DNA from: Candidatus Zixiibacteriota bacterium
Lineage (GTDB): Bacteria; Zixibacteria; MSB-5A5; WJJR01
Assembly: GCA_020058315.1 (NCBI GenBank)
Contig: JAGVEK010000185.1
Coordinates: 1 to 5,207, forward strand
Direction: 5' to 3'
DNA: 5,207 nt
The notes beneath the pieces are model-generated. The model saw only the letters and a list, made by a program, of their open reading frames with translations, was not told where the DNA came from and did not search any database. Of this stretch, positions 1 to 5,207 are shown one piece after another (the stretch's first letter is position 1; the number at the start of each line of letters is the position of its first letter). The translations under genes and the position numbers were made by a program.

Positions 1-453
1 GACGGAGGAATCAAGTTCTCCGGCGATTTGGCCAAGGCGATTGCCGCAGGTGCCGATGCGGTGATGATTGGTTCACTCTTCGCTGGAACCGAGGAAGCCC
101 CCGGCGAGAAAGTCCTGCTCGAGGGACGCGCCTACAAAGTCTATCGGGGAATGGGCTCTTTGGGTGCCATGCGAGTCGGAGCGCGTGACCGCTATTACCA
201 AGGCGAAGTCGAATTGAACAAGCTCATCCCGCAAGGCATCGAAGGTCGCGTCGCCTACAAAGGCGAGTTGGCTGATTCTGTCCACCAACTGATCGGTGGT
301 CTGCGGTCGGGCCTCGGAATCTGCGGCACCACAACGCTCGCCGAATTCAAGGTCAAACCGGTCTTCGTCAGGGTGACCTCCGCCGGATGGCGGGAAAGCC
401 ATCCCCACGACGTGACGATCACTCAGGAAGCACCGAACTATCCAATGGGCTGA
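1..453 (+). CDS. guaB: IMP dehydrogenase, C-terminal 150 residues (5' end outside window)
   Basis: IMP dehydrogenase oxidises IMP to XMP with NAD+, the committed cytosolic step of guanine nucleotide synthesis. The frame is open from base 1 and ends at TGA 451-453, so only the C-terminal 150 residues of a protein usually near 490 are present. Visible family motifs, numbered in this fragment: DGGI at 1-4 (ribose/phosphate binding end of the barrel), GS at 24-25 followed by AGTEEAPGE (28-36), YRGMGS at 48-53, the mobile flap with the catalytic Arg-Tyr pair R64-Y65 in DRYYQ, PQGIEGRVAYKG at 77-88, GGLRSG at 99-104, and the conserved tail ESHPHDVTIT (132-141) with APNYPMG. The sequence tracks the E. 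coli protein closely from memory, with no break. The catalytic cysteine loop and any CBS domains lie upstream of the window. No intrinsic terminator is evident after the stop. Confidence 0.98.
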   Translation, partial: DGGIKFSGDLAKAIAAGADAVMIGSLFAGTEEAPGEKVLLEGRAYKVYRGMGSLGAMRVGARDRYYQGEVELNKLIPQGIEGRVAYKGELADSVHQLIGGLRSGLGICGTTTLAEFKVKPVFVRVTSAGWRESHPHDVTITQEAPNYPMG

Positions 454-703
454 TCGCCGCCGGCACGGCCCTCAGATCTTTGAATAGATGGGGTCGATGC
501 GCTTGGGATTACCTGACCTGATCCTGCTTTCTTGTCACATCGTTTCTCGGGTAAGCCCCAATGCGTTACATTATCTATCCGCGATAACACGCTGATAAGC
601 AATACATTACGCCATGCACGCTAAACCACAAAGGCAATCGCGTTGCACTCTGGCCTCTGTCAGATTTGTGCGAAAAGAACCTGCTTTGCTCTTCTTTGAG
701 AGG
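454..703. other. Intergenic spacer between guaB and the rnpB promoter, no gene seen
   Basis: About 250 bases with no credible coding frame, tRNA cloverleaf or strong terminator. It is more AT-rich in its middle (about 560-615) than the flanking genes. Only weak elements are visible: short inverted repeats such as TTATC (571-575) with GATAA (583-587), and AAAGAA (674-679) with TTCTTT (692-697). A 35-codon frame from ATG 488 to the stop at 593-595 has no ribosome binding site and no recognisable product, so I do not call it. Confidence 0.6.
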
Positions 704-720
704 TTTGGCGGGTTGCCAAA
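704..720. repeat. Perfect inverted repeat overlapping the -35 box
   Basis: TTTGGC (704-709), five bases, then GCCAAA (715-720) form a perfect 6+6 dyad. It covers the first bases and most of the proposed -35 hexamer TTGCCA (713-718). The position and symmetry suit an operator for a dimeric regulator, but I do not recognise the regulator. A chance dyad in a spacer is possible. Confidence 0.45.
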
Positions 721-740
721 GTCCATGGTATCCGTATAAT
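713..740 (+). promoter_or_regulatory. Sigma70-type promoter upstream of rnpB
   Basis: TTGCCA at 713-718 matches five of six bases of the TTGACA -35 consensus. TATAAT at 735-740 is a perfect -10 box, and the spacer is 16 bases. Transcription would start near 746-749, about 80 bases before the inferred mature 5' end of RNase P RNA, so the precursor would carry a leader. It is the best promoter-like match in the guaB-rnpB spacer and points at the stable RNA gene. It probably also serves recJ, since no terminator is seen after rnpB. Confidence 0.75.
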
Positions 741-747
741 TAAGTCA

Positions 748-765
748 GGATCGCGTTGGCGATCC
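748..765 (+). other. Hairpin at the predicted 5' end of the rnpB precursor
   Basis: GGATCGC (748-754), loop GTTG, GCGATCC (759-765): a perfect seven-base-pair stem with a four-base loop, beginning within a few bases of the predicted transcription start. It could protect the 5' end of the precursor or be part of a leader structure. The right arm could instead pair with ATCGC at 771-775. It is not followed directly by a T run, so it is not a terminator itself. Confidence 0.5.
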
Positions 766-829
766 ACTGAATCGCAGATGTTGGTTGTTTGCTGATAAAT
801 GTTTTTTGACAAGAGGAGATGCGGAGGAA

Positions 830-1250
830 AAGACTGGTGGGTGAGGCGGCCGCGTGATCGATGGTCCTGATTTCCCGTGCCGAGTTCTTGGCGCGGGGCA
901 TCGGCCATTGGTCATGAGGAAAGTCCGGGCTCCACAGAGCAGAGTGCCTCCTAACGGGAGGGCGGAGCAATCCGACGGATAGGGCGACAGAAAACAACCG
1001 CCCCATTCGCTTCGGCGGATGAGGTAAGGGTGAAAAGGTGGTGTAAGAGACCACCGGTGGCCCCGGCAACGGGGCCAGCCGCGTAAACCCCACTCGGTGC
1101 AAGGCCAAGCAGGGAAGAGGGGCTGCTCGCCCCGTTTGATTCCCGGGTAGGCTGCATGACTGTCCCGGTGACGGGACAGCAAGATCAATGACCGCCATTC
1201 CATCCACAAGATGGAAGACAGAACCCGGCTTACGACCCGCCAGTCATCAA
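830..1250 (+). ncRNA. rnpB: RNase P RNA, type A architecture
   Basis: This is the catalytic RNA of RNase P, which removes 5' leaders from pre-tRNAs. The two universal P4 strands are present: GAGGAAAGUCCGGGCUCC at 916-933 and ACAGAACCCGGCUUA at 1218-1232. Ends are inferred from helix P1, GACUGGUGGG (832-841) with CCCGCCAGUC (1236-1245), ten pairs including one G-U. Other helices I can pair: P2 GGCGG 845-849 with CCGCC 1192-1196; P3 856-864 with 905-913, capped by 874-881 with 890-897; P8 1004-1010 with 1015-1021 (UUCG loop); P9 1037-1042 with 1050-1055; P12 1059-1064 with 1071-1076; P16/P17 1112-1116 with 1140-1144 and 1119-1123 with 1129-1133; P18 1160-1167 with 1172-1179 (GUGA loop). The L15 GGU that binds the tRNA CCA end is at 1146-1148, within CCCGGGUAGGCUGC. 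An extra hairpin fitting P19 is at 1198-1216. P16-P18 with their spacing indicate type A. Exact ends are uncertain by several bases. Confidence 0.97.
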
Positions 1251-1258
1251 TCCTCGCA

Positions 1259-1271
1259 CTCCCAAAGGGAG
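1259..1271 (+). promoter_or_regulatory. recJ ribosome binding site within a small hairpin
   Basis: CTCCC (1259-1263), loop AAA, GGGAG (1267-1271). The right arm is the only Shine-Dalgarno-like sequence before the recJ TTG at 1276, four bases downstream. The five-pair stem would hide it when folded. It lies about 14 bases after the P1 3' strand of RNase P RNA. No T run follows, so it is not an intrinsic terminator. A regulatory role is inferred, since a three-base loop makes the stem only moderately stable. Confidence 0.5.
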
Positions 1272-1275
1272 ATCA

Positions 1276-3033
1276 TTGACAAGCACAAGCGGCCGTGTGA
1301 TGCCGGAAGCCGGATTGGGTCACAGGAGTCGGGCTATCCAGTGGGTTTTTTCCGAATCGCCATCACCTGAACGAGTTCAAGAACTGGTCGACGCCCTCAA
1401 TCTCCCACCCGCCATCGTCCGGATTCTTCTTTCGCGGAATCTGAACACGCTGGAACTGATCGATCAGTTTATTAATCCGAAGTTGTCGGGCCTATTTGAT
1501 CCCTTCCTGATGGTGGGGATGCATCAGGCGGTTAATCGTCTGGTCGCCGCCCTTCAGAACCGTGAGAAGATCATGGTCTACGGCGACTACGATGTCGACG
1601 GTATCACCTCGACCGCCCTCATGTTTCTGGTCTTGAACCGCCTCGGCGCGGAGGTTCACTACTACCTGCCCAATCGGCTGATCGAGGGATATGGACTCTC
1701 CGAAGAGGGGATTGATCATGCGGTCTCCTGTGGCATCAACCTGATTCTGACGGTTGACTGCGGGATCACGGCAGTCGATGAAGTCGAGTACGCCCGTACC
1801 AAGGGGATCGAAGTTCTGATCACGGATCACCACGAGCCGGCGTCCCGGCTGCCGCGCGCCGTTACGATCGTCAATCCCAAGCTTAACCCTCCGGGGACGC
1901 CTGGCGCAGAATTGGCCGGAGTCGGTGTGGCGTTCAAACTCGCCCAGGCATTGTATCGCTCTCTTGGTCAGAACGAGAGCGAACTGGAAGAACACCTCGA
2001 TCTCGTGGCCCTGGGAACCACCGCCGATATCGCGCCATTGATCCATGAGAACCGAACCCTGACCCGGTTTGGGATTCAGCAGATCGAACGCACTAATAAG
2101 CCTGGCATCAAGTCACTGTGCTTTGTCTCCGATCTCATGGGGCGGACAATCAGCACCGGGCAGATCGTTTTCATCCTGGCGCCACGGATCAACGCGGTCG
2201 GACGCCTGGGCAATGCCGAGATGGCCATCAAACTCTTGTCCACCAGGGATGACCGCGTGGCGGCGGACATCGCGCGCCAGCTTGACCGGGAGAATCGCAC
2301 ACGCAAGACCCTCGATGAGACAACGCTGCGAGAGGCACTGCAGCAGATCGAGCAGACGGTGGATATTGCCGAAGACCGCGCCATCGTCCTTGCGTCGGCG
2401 GGATGGCATCAGGGAGTGATCGGGATTGTCGCCTCACGGCTGGTGGAGCGTTTCCATCTCCCGACTGTGATGATTGCGATTGATGACGATGAAGGAAAGG
2501 GTTCCGCCCGCTCGATCCCCACATTCCACCTGTATGAAGCCTTGCGCGAGTGTGAGGATCTGATTCTCCGTTACGGCGGCCACAAGTTCGCCGCCGGTTT
2601 GTCCATCAAGCGGGATAAGATCCCCGAGTTTGCCGAGCGCTTCAAGGCCGTGGCGCGCAGGCGTCTGAGCGACGATGATCTGATCCCCAAACTGCAAATC
2701 GATCTCTATCTTGATCTGGACGAAGTTTCCGATCAGTTTCTGGATCACCTTGAGCAATTTGCTCCGTTCGGCCCGCAGAATGCCCGCCCCGTGTTTATGG
2801 CAGCGAATGTTCAACTGGCAGGGTCGCCGTACATTGTTGGCAACAACCATCTGAAGTTCAAGGCCACCAAAGGCGGTCGCACCTTCGACTGTATTGGCTT
2901 CAACATGGGCGCCCGGGCCAAGGCACTGATGGCCCATGGCGGGCCCATCGACCTTGCTTACGTCCCTGAACGGGTTCACTGGAACCACGGCGAGCAGTTG
3001 CAGTTGAGGGTCAAAGATTTCGTTCCGGTGTGA
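1276..3033 (+). CDS. recJ: Single-stranded-DNA-specific 5'-3' exonuclease RecJ
   Basis: RecJ is the cytosolic 5'-3' single-strand DNA exonuclease of RecF-pathway recombination, mismatch repair and base excision repair; it uses divalent metal ions. The 585 residues fit the usual length. The DHH phosphoesterase core shows YGDYDVDG at 102-109 (metal ligands D104, D106, D108), TVDCGIT with D161, DHH at 184-186, AGVGVAF at 214-220, ALGTTADIAP at 245-254 and PRINAVGRLG at 303-312. A DHHA1 domain follows, with GWHQGVIGIVASRL (376-389), SARS (410-413) and RYGGHKFAAG (432-441). A C-terminal OB-fold-like DNA-binding region includes FAPFGPQN (495-502). All catalytic residues look intact. The TTG start at 1276 is chosen because GGGAG lies four bases upstream; GTG 1297 and ATG 1300 are in-frame alternatives without a clear binding site. 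The gene begins about 25 bases after rnpB and probably shares its transcript. Its stop abuts or overlaps possible starts of the GTPase gene. Confidence 0.96.
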   Translation: MTSTSGRVMPEAGLGHRSRAIQWVFSESPSPERVQELVDALNLPPAIVRILLSRNLNTLELIDQFINPKLSGLFDPFLMVGMHQAVNRLVAALQNREKIMVYGDYDVDGITSTALMFLVLNRLGAEVHYYLPNRLIEGYGLSEEGIDHAVSCGINLILTVDCGITAVDEVEYARTKGIEVLITDHHEPASRLPRAVTIVNPKLNPPGTPGAELAGVGVAFKLAQALYRSLGQNESELEEHLDLVALGTTADIAPLIHENRTLTRFGIQQIERTNKPGIKSLCFVSDLMGRTISTGQIVFILAPRINAVGRLGNAEMAIKLLSTRDDRVAADIARQLDRENRTRKTLDETTLREALQQIEQTVDIAEDRAIVLASAGWHQGVIGIVASRLVERFHLPTVMIAIDDDEGKGSARSIPTFHLYEALRECEDLILRYGGHKFAAGLSIKRDKIPEFAERFKAVARRRLSDDDLIPKLQIDLYLDLDEVSDQFLDHLEQFAPFGPQNARPVFMAANVQLAGSPYIVGNNHLKFKATKGGRTFDCIGFNMGARAKALMAHGGPIDLAYVPERVHWNHGEQLQLRVKDFVPV

Positions 3034-3107
3034 GGGATTTGGTGCGTGAACCGACCTGCGGGCTGAAGCACCATTGTCGCTCTCCATCCGGAAAATCCTC
3101 ACCTCCC

Positions 3108-4076
3108 ATGAGCATCCTTGAACGCTTCGCATCCGGTGACCGGGTCGCCCTCGCCAAGATCATCTCATTCGTGGAGGATCGCCGCGAAGGGTATGAGAAC
3201 GTGCTGGCGCAGATTTACTCCGGCGGCAAAATCGCCTATCGGGTGGGTCTGACAGGCCCGCCAGGCGCGGGCAAGTCATCGCTGGTCAACCGCATCGCTG
3301 TCTCGCTTTCCGATCAAGGGCTGCGGGTGGGCGTCATTGCGGTCGATCCTTCCAGTCCGTTCTCCGGCGGTGCACTTCTCGGTGACCGTGTCAGGATGCA
3401 GGCACTCTATGGCCGTCCCAACATCTTCGTGCGCAGCATGGCCACGCGCGGATCATCGGGCGGTCTGGCGGCATCCACCAAGGATGTGTGTGTTGTGCTT
3501 GAAGGGTTCGGTTTCGACATCATCCTGGTTGAAACTGTCGGTGTGGGACAGATCGAGCTCGATGTGGCGTCGGTGTGCGATTCGGTGGTCGTCGTGTTCG
3601 TTCCCGAATCGGGTGATGCAATACAGGCGATGAAATCGGGACTCATGGAGATCGCCAATATCTTCTGCCTGAACAAATCGGACCGCCCTGGCGCGGAGCG
3701 GATCAAGGCGGAACTTGAATCAATCCTCGATGTCTACAAGCAGGTTCGTGCCACGTCCCGCAAGAGATCTCTACCGGAGTGGGAAACCCCGGTCGTGCCA
3801 ACCGTGGCTACCAACGGCACAGGCATCGCCGAATTATGGGCAGCGGTGTCGCAACATCGCCAGTATCGCAGCCAGGCGGATCCGGCTGGTTATCGCGCCG
3901 ACCGTGCGCGGTCAGACCTCGTCCTGTCGCTCTTGGAGCTGGCACATATCCAGCTTGAACAGACTCTTCTCGACACACAGCATCTGGATCGGGCCGTGGA
4001 GCAGATCATCTGCGGCCAGGCAGATCCGTACACCATGGCGCGCCGACTGTTCGAAAGCTGGCGGCGCGAGCACTGA
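3108..4076 (+). CDS. meaB: MeaB/ArgK-family GTPase, acyl-CoA mutase chaperone
   Basis: This family of G3E P-loop GTPases gates adenosylcobalamin loading into acyl-CoA mutases and protects them from inactivation; older databases call it ArgK/LAO transport ATPase. From the ATG at 3108 (322 residues): Walker A GPPGAGKS at 50-57, the family signature VDPSSPFSGGALLGDRVRM at 79-97 with D80 and D93, ETVGVGQ at 142-148 (G3/switch II region), NKSD at 189-192 for guanine specificity, then a helical C-terminal dimerisation region (about 260-322). The start is uncertain. ATG 3108 fits the family, whose proteins begin shortly before the GDRVALAK segment seen at 10-17, but it lacks a Shine-Dalgarno. In-frame GTG 3042 has GAGGGA (3032-3037) four bases upstream, and GTG 3030 overlaps the recJ stop as GTGA. 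These would add 22 or 26 non-conserved residues. The mutase large subunit directly downstream supports the chaperone role over arginine transport. Confidence 0.93.
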   Translation: MSILERFASGDRVALAKIISFVEDRREGYENVLAQIYSGGKIAYRVGLTGPPGAGKSSLVNRIAVSLSDQGLRVGVIAVDPSSPFSGGALLGDRVRMQALYGRPNIFVRSMATRGSSGGLAASTKDVCVVLEGFGFDIILVETVGVGQIELDVASVCDSVVVVFVPESGDAIQAMKSGLMEIANIFCLNKSDRPGAERIKAELESILDVYKQVRATSRKRSLPEWETPVVPTVATNGTGIAELWAAVSQHRQYRSQADPAGYRADRARSDLVLSLLELAHIQLEQTLLDTQHLDRAVEQIICGQADPYTMARRLFESWRREH

Positions 4077-4132
4077 GGCTCTCGTGGGTAGTCCTCGCCC
4101 CTGCGTGAATCCGCTCCCATTGCACAATTCGA

Positions 4133-4161
4133 TGGACAACAAGGGATTCGCAGTTGATATT
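4133..4161 (+). promoter_or_regulatory. Weak candidate promoter for the mutase gene
   Basis: TGGACA (4133-4138; five of six to TTGACA) and GATATT (4156-4161; four of six to TATAAT) are separated by 17 bases. It would begin transcription about 60 bases before the mutase ATG. The match is modest and could be chance; read-through from meaB is equally possible. Confidence 0.25.
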
Positions 4162-4217
4162 ACCGGCGAGTCGTTGCGGCGCAACGGTGCTCAAATCGCC
4201 GCGCAAACCCATAGATC

Positions 4218-4221
4218 AGGG
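4218..4221 (+). promoter_or_regulatory. Ribosome binding site of the mutase gene
   Basis: AGGG at 4218-4221 ends seven bases before ATG 4229. With the in-frame TGA at 4223-4225 it fixes the start with little doubt. Confidence 0.7.
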
Positions 4222-4228
4222 CTGAACA

Positions 4229-5207
4229 ATGAGCGGTTTATCGCATTCCTCCAAACGAACCTTGGGCGAGCGCGTCAGTTCGGCGCTCCCGAAGTCCGAA
4301 CATCGCAAGATTGACGACGCGCACGAGCAGTGGTCTGAGCTTGCCGGACAGACCGACCAACTCGAAGGACGCAAGTTCATCACAGTTTCGTCGGTTCCGA
4401 TCAAGGACATCTACACGCCGAAGGATGTCGAAGAGATCGACTTCCTGACGGAAGTCGGCTATCCGGGTTTTCCGCCGTACACGCGTGGCGTGCACTCCGC
4501 TATGTACCGCAAGCGGCTTTGGACTATGCGCCAGTTCTCCGGCATGGGGTCTGCCGCCCAGACCAATCAGCGCTACCATTTCCTTCTCAAGGAAGGGCAA
4601 ATGGGGTTGTCGGTGGCGTTCGATCTTCCGACGCTGATGGGGTACGACTCCGATCACCTGCGCTCCAAAGGAGAGGTGGGTGTCTGTGGCGTGGCAGTCG
4701 ATTCTCTGAAAGACATGGAGATCATCTTCAAGGGAATCGACCTCGGGAAGATCTCGACCTCCATGACCATCAACGCCCCGGCGGCGATCGTTCTGGCGTT
4801 CTACATCGTCGTGGCCGAGAAGCAGGGGGTACGCCCCGATCAATTGCGTGGCACGCTTCAGAATGACATTCTCAAAGAGTACATCGCCCAGAAGGAGTGG
4901 ATCTACCCCCCGGCGCCATCGATGAAGTTGATCGTCGACACGATCGAGTACGGCACACGCCAGATGCCGCAATGGAACACAATTTCCATTTCCGGCTACC
5001 ACATTCGTGAGGCGGGCGCTACTGCGGTGCAGGAGCTGGCGTACACGCTGGCCGATGGTTTTGCCTACATCGAAGCGGGCATCGCACGCGGGCTTGATGT
5101 CGATGAATTTGCACCGCGCCTATCGTTGTTTTTCAACTCCCACCTCGACTTCTTCGAGGAGATCGCCAAGTACCGCGCTGCTCGCAAGATCTGGGCGCGG
5201 CATCTTA
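4229..5207 (+). CDS. B12-dependent acyl-CoA mutase large subunit, isobutyryl-CoA mutase-like (3' end outside window)
   Basis: The first 326 residues of the catalytic TIM-barrel half of the methylmalonyl-CoA mutase superfamily, which uses adenosylcobalamin radicals to rearrange acyl-CoA carbon skeletons. Visible conserved segments: YPGFPPYTRG at 78-87 (CoA-binding R86), Y93, WTMRQFSGMG at 98-107, GLSVAFDLPT at 126-135, GYDSDH at 138-143, STSMTINAPA at 176-185, LQNDILKEYIA at 210-220, SGYHIREAG at 255-263 with active-site H258, ELAYTLADG at 269-277, FAPRLS at 294-299 and EIAKYRAARKIWA at 311-323. Q221 occupies the place of the Arg that binds the substrate carboxylate in true methylmalonyl-CoA mutases (Arg207 in Propionibacterium, Arg228 in human), as in isobutyryl-CoA mutase. 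Automatic annotation would say methylmalonyl-CoA mutase. The B12-binding domain must lie downstream, either fused or as a separate small subunit. The adjacent MeaB-type GTPase is its expected partner. Confidence 0.93.
   Translation, partial: MSGLSHSSKRTLGERVSSALPKSEHRKIDDAHEQWSELAGQTDQLEGRKFITVSSVPIKDIYTPKDVEEIDFLTEVGYPGFPPYTRGVHSAMYRKRLWTMRQFSGMGSAAQTNQRYHFLLKEGQMGLSVAFDLPTLMGYDSDHLRSKGEVGVCGVAVDSLKDMEIIFKGIDLGKISTSMTINAPAAIVLAFYIVVAEKQGVRPDQLRGTLQNDILKEYIAQKEWIYPPAPSMKLIVDTIEYGTRQMPQWNTISISGYHIREAGATAVQELAYTLADGFAYIEAGIARGLDVDEFAPRLSLFFNSHLDFFEEIAKYRAARKIWARHL

Larger units (their letters stand above)
4077..4228. other. Spacer between the GTPase and mutase genes
   Basis: A 152-base gap with no supported gene. 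In the mutase frame a TGA at 4223-4225 lies three bases before the ATG, so the mutase cannot extend into it. No intrinsic terminator (stem plus T run) is visible. A weak promoter candidate lies within it. Confidence 0.6.

Noticed and set aside
488..595. 35-codon frame in the guaB-rnpB spacer
   Set aside because: There is no ribosome binding site, no composition signal and no recognisable peptide.
771..807. Stem plus T6 as an intrinsic terminator
   Set aside because: The stem is short, bulged and AT-containing, five bases separate it from the T run, and it would cut off rnpB from its only good promoter. Kept only as a speculative attenuator.
806..811. Perfect -35 sequence TTGACA just before rnpB
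   Set aside because: No TATAAT-like hexamer lies 15-19 bases downstream; that stretch is purine-rich and leads into P1.
740..1209. Overlapping open frames on the minus strand across the rnpB region
   Set aside because: They are antisense to a well-supported RNase P RNA, show no family features, and are expected by chance in GC-rich structured RNA genes.
1188..1370. A 60-codon plus-strand frame from the 3' part of rnpB into recJ
   Set aside because: It overlaps the P19/P4 region of RNase P RNA and the recJ start in another frame, and has no recognisable product.
3715..4314. Long alternative plus-strand frame spanning the end of meaB, the spacer and the mutase start
   Set aside because: It is out of frame with both supported genes, overlaps conserved coding sequence on each side, and its translation looks like a shadow frame.
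4238..5002. 254-codon minus-strand frame opposite the mutase
   Set aside because: It is fully antisense to a clearly conserved mutase coding region. Long antisense frames are common in GC-rich genes.

Overview
The window is an ordinary-looking bacterial chromosomal segment of moderately high GC with every gene on the + strand. Its order is: the 3' end of guaB (IMP dehydrogenase), a spacer of about 280 bases, a promoter and leader, rnpB (RNase P RNA, type A architecture), recJ (single-strand-specific exonuclease), a MeaB/ArgK-family GTPase, and the 5' part of a B12-dependent acyl-CoA mutase large subunit that runs off the right edge. The type A RNase P RNA argues against low-GC Firmicutes. The host is more likely a Gram-negative or deep-branching lineage, possibly uncultivated, but the window alone does not fix the phylum.

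Layout: 1-453 guaB C-terminal part; 454-703 no gene or convincing signal; 704-765 a near-consensus sigma70-type promoter (TTGCCA, 16 bases, TATAAT) with an inverted repeat over its -35 and a hairpin at the expected transcript start; about 830-1250 rnpB; 1276-3033 recJ, starting TTG only about 25 bases after the RNase P RNA and with its ribosome binding site inside a small hairpin; 3108-4076 meaB, with in-frame GTG starts further upstream that overlap or abut the recJ stop; 4077-4228 a short spacer; 4229 to the edge, the mutase.

No terminator is visible between rnpB, recJ and meaB, so rnpB and recJ may share a transcript that is processed. The two right-hand genes form a functional pair: MeaB-type GTPases load and protect the adenosylcobalamin cofactor of acyl-CoA mutases. 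The mutase has Gln where methylmalonyl-CoA mutases have the substrate-carboxylate-binding Arg, so it is more likely an isobutyryl-CoA mutase type or related enzyme than a true methylmalonyl-CoA mutase. I see no mobile element, CRISPR array, defence system or other clearly undescribed system. The most useful points are the mutase specificity and the rnpB/recJ expression architecture.
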